From an uncultured Actinomycetes bacterium (lineage in GTDB: Bacteria > Actinomycetota > Actinomycetes > Nanopelagicales > Nanopelagicaceae), in NCBI GenBank assembly GCA_937876245.1, contig CALEGP010000034.1, forward strand, positions 18,495 to 82,494: a stretch of DNA of 64,000 nt, given 5' to 3'. Shown one piece after another: positions 16,378-25,666 of the stretch. Below the pieces are notes generated by a model. The model searched no databases. It worked only from the letters and a program-made list of their open reading frames with translations, and had not been told where the DNA came from. The translations under genes and the position numbers were made by a program. How positions within the stretch are numbered: position 1 is the stretch's first letter; every line of letters starts with the position of its first letter.

Positions 16378-17227
16378 GTTCTTCCAAACTAAGATTTCTG
16401 TATATTTCCAAGGTCGCATCGGCGCTATTCATTGTATAAAAATGCAGTCCAGGAACCTTCAATGAGATCAACTCAGTGCAAAGCTGAGTTGCCAGCTCCA
16501 CGCCCGCCGCACGTACCGCTTCTGAATCTTGAGCAATGCTCTGAAATCTTTCATTAATCTCTCTGGGTATTGGAGTTCCGCTCAACTCGGCCATCCGATG
16601 CAGTTGTTTCACATTTGTAATCGGCAATATTCCTGCGATCACAGGCAGTCTCGAGCCCCGAACTTCCAATCTGGAAACGAGGTCTTGCCACTTGCTGCTA
16701 TCAAAAAAGAATTGCGTCGTCGCGAAACTAGCTCCGAGTTGCTCTTTTCGAAGCAAGACCTCGACATCTTTTTCAAAATCGCCATTACTGGCTGGATGGC
16801 CGTCGGGAAATGCGGCGACTCCAACGCTAAAGACGCCAACTTTCATTGCTAGTTCAACAAGTTGATCAGAATGATCAAAACCCCCAGGCGTTGACATCCA
16901 AGTTGCAGTCGGACCTTCAGTTGGATCGCCCCTAAGTGCCAAAATACTTTTAATTCCTGCTTCTTTATATTGCTTTAGAATTTCCATTAATTCTTCTTCA
17001 GTAGAGCCAACACACGTTAGATGGGCAACAGTATTTATCCCCGTTCGCTCCGTTATTTCTTTGGTGATTCTAATTGTGCGATCTCTTGTACTGCCACCAG
17101 CCCCATAAGTGACAGAGATAAAATCAGGCTTAATTGCCTTAACTGCCGTGGTTGCTTCCCAAAGTCGCGCCTCTCCAGCCTCGTCTTTTGGTGGGAAAAA
17201 CTCCACTGAAACCGAGATGCTTCCCAT
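16370..17227 (-). CDS. metF: 5,10-methylenetetrahydrofolate reductase MetF
   Basis: 285-residue flavoenzyme that reduces 5,10-methylene-THF to 5-methyl-THF for methionine synthesis. Landmarks are SVEFFPPKDEAGE at the start, SVTYGAGGSTRDRT, the folate-binding TVAHLTCVG, ILALRGDPTEG, and GILPITNVKQL. It is divergent from the crtE-type gene with only 24 bases between the start codons, so the promoters must overlap. No methionine synthase gene is in the window. Confidence 0.95.
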   Translation of the reverse strand: MGSISVSVEFFPPKDEAGEARLWEATTAVKAIKPDFISVTYGAGGSTRDRTIRITKEITERTGINTVAHLTCVGSTEEELMEILKQYKEAGIKSILALRGDPTEGPTATWMSTPGGFDHSDQLVELAMKVGVFSVGVAAFPDGHPASNGDFEKDVEVLLRKEQLGASFATTQFFFDSSKWQDLVSRLEVRGSRLPVIAGILPITNVKQLHRMAELSGTPIPREINERFQSIAQDSEAVRAAGVELATQLCTELISLKVPGLHFYTMNSADATLEIYRNLSLEERA

Positions 17228-17251
17228 AGCGAGTCAGGCTACCCTTACGAA

Positions 17252-18325
17252 GTGATTTTTTCAGTTAACTCAGAGTTAAATGAGATTCGAGATGGAATCA
17301 ACGGTGAACTTCTCAAATTCATTGCCCGAGAGAATCAGTATCTAAGAGAAATCGGATCAGAGTTAGTTCCAGTGGCTGTTGCAATGGAACGCTTTCTTCT
17401 TGATACCGGAAAACGTCTGCGCCCCCTCTTTGCCTATGTTGGTTTTCTTGGTTCTGGGGCGGCTCCAAAAATTGAAATCTTGCATTCTTGTGCTGCCCTG
17501 GAACTAATACACGTCTGCGCTTTAATACATGACGATGTTATGGATGGTTCTGATACCCGCCGAGGCGCACCCTCAATACATAAAGCATTCGAAGCAATGC
17601 ATATGAAAGAGAAGATGTCTGGTTCAGCGCAACAATTTGGAATTTCTGCCGCAATACTTTTGGGTGATTTGGCCCTTGTCTGGTCAGCAAAGATGTTGCA
17701 CCAAGCCGGGCTTGGTGAAAGTGAATTGGTCCGGTCTCTGCCGATGTATGACGAAATGAGAGTTGAGCTTATGGCTGGGCAATACTTAGATATTTTTGAA
17801 CAGGCCTTGGGAAGTCAGTCCGTCGAGCGTTCTTTGAAAGTTGCCAGATATAAATCTGGGAAATACACAATCGAGCGACCGCTGCATTTCGGAGCTGCGC
17901 TAGGTGGCGGCAAGCCCAAGTTATTTGAAACTTATTCAGAGTATGGATTGCCCCTTGGTGAGGCTTTTCAACTTCGCGATGACATTCTTGGAATTTTTGG
18001 TGACCCGAGTGAAACCGGAAAGCCCGCTGGCGATGACCTTCGAGAAGGAAAAAGAACTGTTCTCCTGGCAAAGACTATGGAACTTGCAGATGAGAAGTCC
18101 AAGCTTGTAATTGAATCGACGCTAGGTAATCCAAAAATGAACTCCGAAGAACTTTCTAAAGTTCAAGAAATCATCACTAACACAGGTGCTTTAGCCCAAG
18201 TTGAGGAGCTAATCGATTCACTAACTTTCAGTGCGCAATCTGCGCTCGACCGTGGTGAGATTAAGCCACTCTCCAAGCAAGCTCTAGCGAAGTTGATCAC
18301 AATCGTTACCCGGAGAACTCTTTAA
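17252..18325 (+). CDS. crtE: Polyprenyl diphosphate synthase, probably GGPP synthase (CrtE)
   Basis: 357-residue trans-prenyltransferase. Both aspartate-rich motifs are intact: LIHDDVMDGSDTRRG and FQLRDDILGIFGD. Followed by crtI and crtB on the same strand, it most likely makes the C20 precursor (geranylgeranyl diphosphate) for phytoene. The start is GTG at 17252. Chain length cannot be fixed from sequence, so the IdsA-type name would be equally valid. Confidence 0.9.
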   Translation: MIFSVNSELNEIRDGINGELLKFIARENQYLREIGSELVPVAVAMERFLLDTGKRLRPLFAYVGFLGSGAAPKIEILHSCAALELIHVCALIHDDVMDGSDTRRGAPSIHKAFEAMHMKEKMSGSAQQFGISAAILLGDLALVWSAKMLHQAGLGESELVRSLPMYDEMRVELMAGQYLDIFEQALGSQSVERSLKVARYKSGKYTIERPLHFGAALGGGKPKLFETYSEYGLPLGEAFQLRDDILGIFGDPSETGKPAGDDLREGKRTVLLAKTMELADEKSKLVIESTLGNPKMNSEELSKVQEIITNTGALAQVEELIDSLTFSAQSALDRGEIKPLSKQALAKLITIVTRRTL

Positions 18326-18339
18326 GAATTGGAAGTCTG

Positions 18340-19824
18340 ATGCCAGCTCGTGTTAAAGGTCCGACTGATCATGTAGTCATCGTCGGAGCAGGACTAGGTG
18401 GTCTGAGCGCAGCACTTCGCTTGGCTGGAGCTGGTCGAAAAGTTACAGTCATAGAACGTGAAAGTGTGCCCGGTGGGCGAAATGGTTTATTAAATAAAGA
18501 TGGTTATTCGTTTGATACGGGCCCAACTGTTTTGACAATGCCAGATTTAATTCAAGATGCCTTTTCTTGCGTTGGTGAAGAGCTCAAAGACTGGCTTGAA
18601 CTTCTTCCACTAAAACCCCTGTACCGGGCTTTCTTTCATGACGGCTCAACGCTCGATGTACATGCAGAGACTGGGCGAATGCAAGAAGAGATCCGTAATG
18701 TAATTGGTGCCCAAGAGGCGGCAGGTTATGGCCGCTATGTAGATTTTGTAACCAAGCTTTATAAGTTGGAAATGAATGATTTTATTGACCGCAACATAGA
18801 TTCTCCGCTCAATCTTTTGACACCAAACCTGGCACGACTAGTAGCGCTAGGCGGCTTTCGCCGGCTTGCACCAAAAGTTAATCAATTTCTAAAGGATCCA
18901 CGTACTCAAAAAGTTTATTCATTTCAAGCGATGTATGCCGGCGTCAGTCCTCAGCAAGCGCTAGCCCTTTATGCCGTTATTGCATACATGGATTCAGTAA
19001 ATGGCGTCTTCTTTCCTAAGGGTGGAATGCACGCTCTGCCTCGTGCACTTGCGGGCGCAGCAGCGAAACATGGCGTCGATTTTAGGTACAACCAAACGGT
19101 TACAACCGTCGAACATTCCGGGGGTAGGGCACGGGCCGTAATTACCAAAGATGGTGACCGGATAGCCTGTGATGCCCTAATTTTAAATCCCGATTTACCA
19201 GTAGCTTGGCGAGAATTACTTGGTGAAACACCAAGGTCTATTAAACGGCTTAATTATTCGCCATCTTGCGTTACTTTACTTATCGGTTCTAGTAAAAGTT
19301 ATGATCGCTTAGCCCATCACAATATTCACTTTGGTGAATCTTGGAATGGAGTCTTTGACGAACTGATCAACAAGAAAAGGTTTATGTCTGACCCAAGTTT
19401 GCTTGTCACCGTACCTACCAAAGATGACAGAAATTTAGCCCCCAACGGAAAACACTCATATTACGTACTCTTCCCGACGCCAAATTTATCTGCCGATATT
19501 GACTGGAAAGCCCAAGGCGCTAAATATCGTGACCAGATGATAAGTACTATGGAAAAGCGCGGATATGACGACTTCAGTAGTTCAATTGAAGTGGAACAGA
19601 TGACAACACCGCTCGATTGGCAAGCCCAAGGCATGGAGCAAGGGGCGCCATTTGCCAGCGCACATACCTTCTTTCAAACCGGCCCATTCCGACCCCGCAA
19701 TATGGCAAAAGGCTTCGAGAATGTTGTATTTACCGGTTCAGGGACTCAACCCGGAGTTGGTGTACCGATGGTTCTAATTTCTGGCCGCCTTGCTGCTGAA
19801 CGAATCGTTGGTACCGTTAAATAA
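18340..19824 (+). CDS. crtI: Phytoene desaturase CrtI
   Basis: 494-residue FAD-dependent desaturase converting phytoene towards lycopene. The N-terminal motif HVVIVGAGLGGLSAALRLAG is followed by GGRNGLLNKDGYSFDTGPTV, and the C-terminus has FTGSGTQPGVGVPMVLISG. It lies between crtE and crtB, with crtB beginning on the base after its stop, so it is assigned as the primary desaturase. The N-terminus begins MPARVKGPTDHVVIVGAG. The related gene at 14268 is thought to act later in the pathway. Confidence 0.92.
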   Translation: MPARVKGPTDHVVIVGAGLGGLSAALRLAGAGRKVTVIERESVPGGRNGLLNKDGYSFDTGPTVLTMPDLIQDAFSCVGEELKDWLELLPLKPLYRAFFHDGSTLDVHAETGRMQEEIRNVIGAQEAAGYGRYVDFVTKLYKLEMNDFIDRNIDSPLNLLTPNLARLVALGGFRRLAPKVNQFLKDPRTQKVYSFQAMYAGVSPQQALALYAVIAYMDSVNGVFFPKGGMHALPRALAGAAAKHGVDFRYNQTVTTVEHSGGRARAVITKDGDRIACDALILNPDLPVAWRELLGETPRSIKRLNYSPSCVTLLIGSSKSYDRLAHHNIHFGESWNGVFDELINKKRFMSDPSLLVTVPTKDDRNLAPNGKHSYYVLFPTPNLSADIDWKAQGAKYRDQMISTMEKRGYDDFSSSIEVEQMTTPLDWQAQGMEQGAPFASAHTFFQTGPFRPRNMAKGFENVVFTGSGTQPGVGVPMVLISGRLAAERIVGTVK

Positions 19825-20724
19825 ATGGATGAGTTAACTGCCGCGGGAATAACCGACCCACTTCTTCGTGCCTCTTACGAAGAGTGCAAGAGGCTCAATT
19901 CCAGACATGGAAAAACTTATTATTTGGCGACACTTCTACTCCCTCCAGGAAAACGACCATTTGTCCATGCGCTATATGGATTTGCTCGATATGCCGACGA
20001 AATTGTTGATGACCTAGCCTCAGAACTCACTCCTGAGGAGAAGGCCATAGAGCTAACTACATGGGGCAATAAGAGAATATTGGATATCAAGAATGGCGCG
20101 AGCTCTGATCATATTGGTCGAGCCCTAGTAGATACTGTCACTCGGTTTAATATTCCTATTAAGTATTTTGAGGCATTTCTGCGTTCGATGGCCATGGATT
20201 TATACATTAACGAATATCAAAGTTTTGATGACCTAATGGAATATGTCTATGGTTCGGCTTCGGTAATCGGTTTGCAGATGCTTCCAATTCTTGAGGCCTA
20301 CTCTCCTGAAAGCCAAGTGGCAGCCGAAAAACTAGGAACCGCATTTCAGTTAGCAAATTTTATCCGCGATGTTGGCGAGGACTTAGATCGTGGGCGAATC
20401 TACCTACCCATAGATGAGTTGCAAGCACATGGTGTTACCAGAGAAACCCTCGAAGCCCGAGTCGTTACGCCAGAAATTAGGTCACTCCTTAAAGCGCAGA
20501 TTGCCAGAGTTAGGCAATTACAGAGTGAGGCTGAGCCGGGAATTAAATTATTGGCCCCAAATTCCCAAGCTTGTATTGAGGTTGCCAATGAACTGTACTG
20601 CGGGATCGTCGATGAGGTAGAAAAAATCGATTTTGAAATATTTGAACGCCGGGCTAAAACTTCAAATTGGCGGCGAATCAAGGTTGCCTTTCCGGCGCTG
20701 TTGCGGGCGAAAAAAACTCGCTAG
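19825..20724 (+). CDS. crtB: Phytoene synthase CrtB
   Basis: 299-residue head-to-head prenyl synthase joining two GGPP molecules to phytoene. Both Mg-binding aspartate motifs are present: YADEIVDDL near residue 56 and NFIRDVGEDLDRGRIYLP near residue 182. It begins immediately after the crtI stop with no spacer. No lycopene cyclase (crtY or crtYcd) follows; the next element is a TPP riboswitch. Confidence 0.95.
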   Translation: MDELTAAGITDPLLRASYEECKRLNSRHGKTYYLATLLLPPGKRPFVHALYGFARYADEIVDDLASELTPEEKAIELTTWGNKRILDIKNGASSDHIGRALVDTVTRFNIPIKYFEAFLRSMAMDLYINEYQSFDDLMEYVYGSASVIGLQMLPILEAYSPESQVAAEKLGTAFQLANFIRDVGEDLDRGRIYLPIDELQAHGVTRETLEARVVTPEIRSLLKAQIARVRQLQSEAEPGIKLLAPNSQACIEVANELYCGIVDEVEKIDFEIFERRAKTSNWRRIKVAFPALLRAKKTR

Positions 20725-20738
20725 CTTGCTATTCTTTG

Positions 20739-20828
20739 TCGCGACGGGAGCCGATTAATTGGCTGAGAGGATCTGAAATTCAGATCGACCGTAGAACCAA
20801 TTCGGTAATGCGAATTGGAAAGGGGTCT
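20739..20828 (+). promoter_or_regulatory. TPP riboswitch (THI element) controlling pnuT
   Basis: The leader contains the core TPP-aptamer landmarks in order: a CGGGAGCC-like 5' strand, the near-invariant GGCTGAGAGG (20761-20770), the GACCGTAGAACC segment, and GGTAATGC. The 3' strand GGAAAGGGGTC ends a few bases before the pnuT ATG at 20833 and contains the likely Shine-Dalgarno AGGGG, so ligand binding could hide the ribosome-binding site. No T-rich terminator is visible, which favours translational control. Confidence 0.92.
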
Positions 20829-20832
20829 AAAG

Positions 20833-21429
20833 ATGAATATAAATCTAATGGTTACAGTCTTTACAGCTTGGGGCTATGAATTATCGCTCTTAGAGCTGCT
20901 CGCATTTGTCACCGCGGTAATCGGCGTCTGGCTTGGCGTCTATGGGCCAAGGACAACCTGGCCTTGGTGGAGCATTAGCTCCCTGCTCTATGCAGTTCTT
21001 TTTTTTCAGTGGAAATATTATGCGAGTGGATTTTTGCAATTTATTTTCATTGCGGGCGCAATCGCCGGCTGGTTTGGCTGGGGCCCAAAGGGAGCAACGC
21101 CGCAAAAATTGACTGGGAAAGAGATAAGGATTTGGGGCTTGGCTTACCTTCTCTCCTGGTTCGCTCTTTATCCCATTCTCAAAAAAATTGGAGCTACTGC
21201 GACTTTTACTGAGGCCTTTGGTTTTGTCGGCAGCTGCATCGCGCAACTTCTCATGGTGTTACAGAAATATGAAAATTGGATCGTCTGGTTTGTCGTAGAT
21301 TCGGTTTATACCTACCAATATTTCGCCGGCCAACAATACTTAACTGGGATTCTCTATTTCATTTTTGTCTTAATCGCTGTTGGTGGCTGGAAGCGGTGGT
21401 TACGTGAAACAGCAGCTCAAGTCAATTAA
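20833..21429 (+). CDS. pnuT: PnuC-family transporter, probable thiamine transporter PnuT
   Basis: 198-residue membrane protein with six or seven hydrophobic segments and PnuC-family landmarks (LLELLAFVTAVIGVWLGV near the start, NWIVWFVVDSVYTYQYF near the end). PnuC proteins are facilitators for nicotinamide riboside, and a subgroup under TPP riboswitches imports thiamine (PnuT). The riboswitch directly upstream supports thiamine here. The correct start is the ATG at 20833; a longer TTG reading would lie inside the aptamer. The end overlaps the next gene by about 26 bases, and that gene is kinase-like, suggesting uptake followed by phosphorylation. Confidence 0.88.
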   Translation: MNINLMVTVFTAWGYELSLLELLAFVTAVIGVWLGVYGPRTTWPWWSISSLLYAVLFFQWKYYASGFLQFIFIAGAIAGWFGWGPKGATPQKLTGKEIRIWGLAYLLSWFALYPILKKIGATATFTEAFGFVGSCIAQLLMVLQKYENWIVWFVVDSVYTYQYFAGQQYLTGILYFIFVLIAVGGWKRWLRETAAQVN

Positions 21430-21961
21430 GGACCTCCTTTCCTCGCTTGAGCCGAAGTGTGGAGAGAGCGCTGTCATAACCATTGATGGCCCAGCCGGCT
21501 CTGGAAAAACAACCCTGGCTCGCATCTTAAGTTCAGAGCTGGCATCGTCCTATACGGTTCATATGGATGATCTGTATAACGGCTGGGAGTCGACCTTGAC
21601 TCCCAAACTCTCTTCTAAACTTCGCGAAATAATGCGAGAGGTCAGAGATAATTCTCAGGTAATTTTTGCTGTTTTTGACTGGATTGAGAATTCTCAGAAA
21701 ACCGAGGTTCGTCAGCCAGCGCCGAGATATTTAATTGTAGAGGGTGTTGGTTCTGGTCAAAGCGCTATTCGTGATTTTGTCTCACTTGCTCTTTGGATCG
21801 AAGTTCCGGTTGAAGAGGGCTTAGCCCGGGTGATTAAACGCGATGGTCCTTCAGTCACGCAATACATGCCAGCATTTCTTGCGGCTCAAAACTCACATTT
21901 TGAGAAAGAAGAGACCAGGAAATGGGCGGATAAACGCTTAAGTGGCCTGGGTACTGTCTAA
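21404..21961 (+). CDS. P-loop nucleoside-kinase-like protein
   Basis: About 185-residue P-loop NTPase of the uridine-kinase type. The Walker A motif GPAGSGKTT is near the N-terminus, MDDLYNGW (probable catalytic acid) follows about 30 residues later, and VEGVGSGQSAIRDF lies further on. A GTG at 21404 is a likely start. It overlaps pnuT by 26 bases, so co-translation is likely. A role in phosphorylating an imported compound is possible but the substrate is unknown; other family members serve as general actinobacterial uridine-kinase-like proteins without known substrate. Confidence 0.7.
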   Translation: MKQQLKSIKDLLSSLEPKCGESAVITIDGPAGSGKTTLARILSSELASSYTVHMDDLYNGWESTLTPKLSSKLREIMREVRDNSQVIFAVFDWIENSQKTEVRQPAPRYLIVEGVGSGQSAIRDFVSLALWIEVPVEEGLARVIKRDGPSVTQYMPAFLAAQNSHFEKEETRKWADKRLSGLGTV

Positions 21962-21970
21962 GATTTAGGT

Positions 21971-23893
21971 GTGTCCGACTTAACCGGCGAAATAATCGAT
22001 AATCGCTATCACCTGCTCAGAATTGTGGCGACCGGCGGGATGGCGACGATTTACTACGCCCTAGATCGACGCTTAGATCGCCATGTTGCGGTAAAAATAA
22101 TGCACCCTCATTTGGCAAGTGACGATGATTTTGTAAATAGATTTATCCGAGAGGCAAAAGCAGCCGCAACCCTTTCGCACCCAAATATTGTTGCGATTCA
22201 AGACCAAGGATGGAATGAAGGCGGCGTTCCTGCAGTATTTATAGTCATGGAGTACATAGAGGGTTTTACTTTGCGCCAAGTAATCCACGGACAGGGAGCG
22301 CTCGGGGTTAGCGAAAGTTTGCGCTACTTCACTCCAGTTATCGCTGCCATGGCAGCCGCTCACAAACATGGAATCCTGCACCGCGATGTTAAACCTGAAA
22401 ATATTTTAATTTCAAAAGATGGAAGAGTGAAAATAGCTGACTTTGGCTTGGCTAAAGGAGCTGAGCTAGGAAGCACTCTTACCGTTGAATCCAGTGTCAT
22501 TCTAGGAAGTGTCTCCTATCTTTCCCCCGAGCAGGTAGCCCGCGGAGTTTCAGATTCCCGAAGTGACGTCTACGCCCTAGGCATCGTTCTTTTTGAGATG
22601 CTAACAGGGAAAAAACCCTTTGACGGCGAGAGCCCCATTCAGATCGCTTACATGCATGTTAACCAAAATATTCCGGCACCATCGACGTTGAATCCAGAAA
22701 TTCCGCCCGAGCTTGATGAAATCGTATTAAAAGCCACTGCGAATAATCCTGACAAAAGATTTATTGATGCCGGGGCAATGGAAGAACAAGTTCTAGCTCT
22801 TCTCTCACGCCTAGATCCAAAACTTCGGCAAATGAGTCTGGAGCTCGATATTCCGCTGCCTAAGGCTAATTCTGCAAAGAAGAAGCGCAGCAAATTAGAA
22901 ATGTTAAAGAATGTTACTACTCAGCTAGATCTAAAGAGGGGCAATGTCATGCGCGAGAACTCAAAATCCAAAGAGAAAAATACCGCTTCCAAGGCTCGAA
23001 AGAAAAAGTCCTCGAAGCGGGTCCAGCGCAATCGCACAATTGCCTTCATCGTCGTACTCCTGGTAGTCGCAGCTAGTTGGTACAAAATTTCGGGACCAGG
23101 TACCAAAATTTCAATTCCTTCTCTCGCTGGAATGACGCAGTTGCAAGCAACAGAGGCTGTTGGAGCCCTGGGATTAAGCGCAGATGTTACCGAATCGGTC
23201 TTTAGCGAAGATGTGCCAAAGAACAAAGTAATTACTTCCGATCCTGCCGGAGGTGGGCGAGTTGCAATAAATGGAACTGTTCACCTAATAATTTCCAAGG
23301 GGAAAGAACGGATCAAAGTTCCAGTTCTTGCCGGTCTTACTCTAGACGAAGCAACTGCAGCTCTCGAAGAGGCAAGTCTTAAACTCGGTCGGGTTACTGA
23401 GAAATTTAACGCACGTCGAGATGAAGGCTTAGTTATTACCGGAGCACCAATAAGTGGATCCAACGTCCGTAAAGACAGCACAGTTGATCTGATTGTGAGC
23501 AAAGGCATAGAACAAATTTCCCTTACAAACTTTCAAGGCAGAACTAGTGATGAAGCAATGAATGAGCTGACCTTGGTTGGATTAGTTGTAAGCAGTACAT
23601 ATGAATACAGTGACACTGTTCCAATTGGAACTGTAATTACGCAGACCCCCAGTGATGTAGCTACCATAGGGATTGGGGATGAAGTTACTCTGGTCGTCTC
23701 AAAGGGGCCATCCAAAATTTTTGTTCCAAATGTGTATTCGCTTACAAAAATGGAAGCTGCAAAAATTCTGGAGGACCTTGGATTTAGCGTCGCCTTTCTT
23801 TATATTGGAAGCCAAAAAACAGTTACTGACGTTTCGCCGAAAGTTGGCAGTTCTGTGACCCCCGGATCAACTGTCACAATAACTTTGGGGTAG
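21971..23893 (+). CDS. PknB-type Ser/Thr protein kinase with PASTA repeats
   Basis: 640-residue transmembrane kinase. The cytoplasmic kinase domain (about 12-280) has the ATP lysine K42 in VAVKIM, HRDVKPEN with catalytic D139, DFG at 157-159 and SPEQ in the activation region. A Lys/Arg-rich juxtamembrane stretch (303-355) leads to one transmembrane helix at about 357-370. Outside the cell are four PASTA repeats (from about 378 to 640) that in PknB/StkP bind muropeptides or lipid II. A GTG start at 21971 is used. It likely senses cell wall state; targets are unknown. Confidence 0.95.
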   Translation: MSDLTGEIIDNRYHLLRIVATGGMATIYYALDRRLDRHVAVKIMHPHLASDDDFVNRFIREAKAAATLSHPNIVAIQDQGWNEGGVPAVFIVMEYIEGFTLRQVIHGQGALGVSESLRYFTPVIAAMAAAHKHGILHRDVKPENILISKDGRVKIADFGLAKGAELGSTLTVESSVILGSVSYLSPEQVARGVSDSRSDVYALGIVLFEMLTGKKPFDGESPIQIAYMHVNQNIPAPSTLNPEIPPELDEIVLKATANNPDKRFIDAGAMEEQVLALLSRLDPKLRQMSLELDIPLPKANSAKKKRSKLEMLKNVTTQLDLKRGNVMRENSKSKEKNTASKARKKKSSKRVQRNRTIAFIVVLLVVAASWYKISGPGTKISIPSLAGMTQLQATEAVGALGLSADVTESVFSEDVPKNKVITSDPAGGGRVAINGTVHLIISKGKERIKVPVLAGLTLDEATAALEEASLKLGRVTEKFNARRDEGLVITGAPISGSNVRKDSTVDLIVSKGIEQISLTNFQGRTSDEAMNELTLVGLVVSSTYEYSDTVPIGTVITQTPSDVATIGIGDEVTLVVSKGPSKIFVPNVYSLTKMEAAKILEDLGFSVAFLYIGSQKTVTDVSPKVGSSVTPGSTVTITLG

Positions 23894-23924
23894 GTTTTCG
23901 CTCTATATGAGTTAGGGTTTGCCC

Positions 23925-24788
23925 ATGACTAGACTCCCAAGAGTTGGTGCGCACACTCCGACTTCAGGTGGCATGGCAAAGCGCTCGATTGCCTATGCGC
24001 AGGAAATTGGCGCCCAGGTGATTCAAGTTTTTGCATCGAATCCCCGAGGATGGGCGATGCCAGAACCAAACTTTGAAACCGATAAATTATTTCGCGACAA
24101 AACCTTAGAGCTAGACATTGAGACTTATGTTCATGCTCCATTTCTGATTAACCTAGGTTCTCCAACGCCTGCTACTTATCAGAATTCGCTCGCTTCAACA
24201 GCATATTCATTAAGAAGAGGTCGGGAAATCGGCGCAAAGGGCGTAGTAATTCATACTGGATCAGCTGTGGATGTTAATCACTTGGAGAACGCTTGGAAGC
24301 AGATTGCAATCGGAATGGCACCAATATTGAGCAGGCTGACCGATGAAGATCCTTGGTTACTCCTTGAACCAACGGCAGGACAAGGGCAATCATTGGTCAA
24401 GAAGCTGAATGACTTAACTAAATACTTCGACGCAATGCAATGGCATCCAAAAGTTGGCGTCTGTTTGGATACCTGCCATGTATTTGCCGCAGGTCATGAC
24501 ATTGCAAAAAAGGGGGGAATGACTGAGACCCTGGACTTACTTGTGGAGCTTGTAGGCATCGAGAGAATTCAATTGATTCATGCCAATGATTCAAAAGATA
24601 TATGTGGAGCGCTTAAGGATCGACACGAAAATTTGGGCAAGGGTGAAATAGGTCTGAGAGCTTTCGAAGAGCTTTTGGCTCATCCTGTCGTAAAACTCGC
24701 GCCACTAATTTTGGAAACTCCGGGAATGGAAACAGAGCATAAAAAGGAAGTAGCGTTACTAACAAAGATGATTGCTAAAATCAATTGA
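23925..24788 (+). CDS. nfo: Endonuclease IV (AP endonuclease Nfo)
   Basis: 287-residue metal-dependent AP endonuclease for base excision repair. Family segments are VGAHTPTSGGMAKRSIAYAQ, QVFASNPRGWA, THAPFLINL-type YVHAPFLINLGSP, the metal-ligand motifs LEPTAGQG, DTCHVFAAGHD and HANDSKD, and DRHENLGKGEIG. The ATG at 23925, preceded by AGGG, is preferred to a TTG six bases earlier. Its stop overlaps the TTG start of the next gene. Confidence 0.96.
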   Translation: MTRLPRVGAHTPTSGGMAKRSIAYAQEIGAQVIQVFASNPRGWAMPEPNFETDKLFRDKTLELDIETYVHAPFLINLGSPTPATYQNSLASTAYSLRRGREIGAKGVVIHTGSAVDVNHLENAWKQIAIGMAPILSRLTDEDPWLLLEPTAGQGQSLVKKLNDLTKYFDAMQWHPKVGVCLDTCHVFAAGHDIAKKGGMTETLDLLVELVGIERIQLIHANDSKDICGALKDRHENLGKGEIGLRAFEELLAHPVVKLAPLILETPGMETEHKKEVALLTKMIAKIN

Positions 24789-25666
24789 AAGAGAAGAAGC
24801 TTTTCATAAGCTTAATATTAACTTCCGTTGCTGCTATTTGGGCCGGTGCATTTATCTCAATGAAGGGAGCTCTGGAGCGGCTCGATGTAAATTCGTTCCT
24901 GTCTTTGCGCTTTACCATGGCGACTCTTTTTCTGATTTTATTGAGACCGTCAGTGCTGAAAAAATTCAATATCGCCTTCGTTAAAAAAGGCGCACTACTG
25001 GGATTTTTTCTTGGCAGTGGATATATCTTTCAATCTTTCGGTCTAACTCTCACCACCGTATCAAATACTGGATTTATCACTGGTCTCTATGTAGTCATGA
25101 CGCCAATGATTGCAGCTTTCATTCTGAAAAAGAACATAACACGGATCGAATGGTCAGGTGTTGCTCTGGCCACCTTTGGCTTAGCACTTCTCTCCTTTCA
25201 TGGCTTTAGCTTTGGGCTCGGTGAATTTCTTGTGATGATCAGTGCGCTTTTCTTCGCACTGCACATCGTTGGACTCGGTGAATGGTCAAAAGGTCTCGAT
25301 ACCTACGCGCTGACTGTTCTGCAACTTGGTGCCTGCGCCCTATTAACTTTTACTGCAAGCCTAAAAAGTGGATTTAAGTTTCCTCAAGATTCGGGTGTCT
25401 GGGCTTCAATTATTTACACGGCACTCTTCGCTACCGCGCTAGCCTTTATTGTTCAAACTTGGGCACAATCTTTTATCAAAGCTTCAAGCGTTGCAGTAAT
25501 TCTTGCAATGGAAGTTGTTTTTGCCGCTATTTTTGGGATTTGGTTGCTCTCTGAACCGCTCAATTTACGTATTTTCCTAGGCGGCATACTGGTCATCGCC
25601 TCGATGTACCTGATCATCTTGCTTGATAATCGAGTAGAAAAACCTGTAGGTTCTATAAATGGCTGA
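24785..25666 (+). CDS. EamA/DMT-family transporter
   Basis: 293-residue membrane protein with about ten hydrophobic segments in two repeated EamA halves (drug/metabolite transporter superfamily). Typical features are AAIWAGAFISMKGAL at the start and AMEVVFAAIFGIWLL near the end. The substrate is unknown; family members export amino acids or other metabolites. The TTG start overlaps the nfo stop, and the end overlaps the threonine aldolase start by eight bases, so transcription is probably shared. Confidence 0.88.
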   Translation: MKEKKLFISLILTSVAAIWAGAFISMKGALERLDVNSFLSLRFTMATLFLILLRPSVLKKFNIAFVKKGALLGFFLGSGYIFQSFGLTLTTVSNTGFITGLYVVMTPMIAAFILKKNITRIEWSGVALATFGLALLSFHGFSFGLGEFLVMISALFFALHIVGLGEWSKGLDTYALTVLQLGACALLTFTASLKSGFKFPQDSGVWASIIYTALFATALAFIVQTWAQSFIKASSVAVILAMEVVFAAIFGIWLLSEPLNLRIFLGGILVIASMYLIILLDNRVEKPVGSING

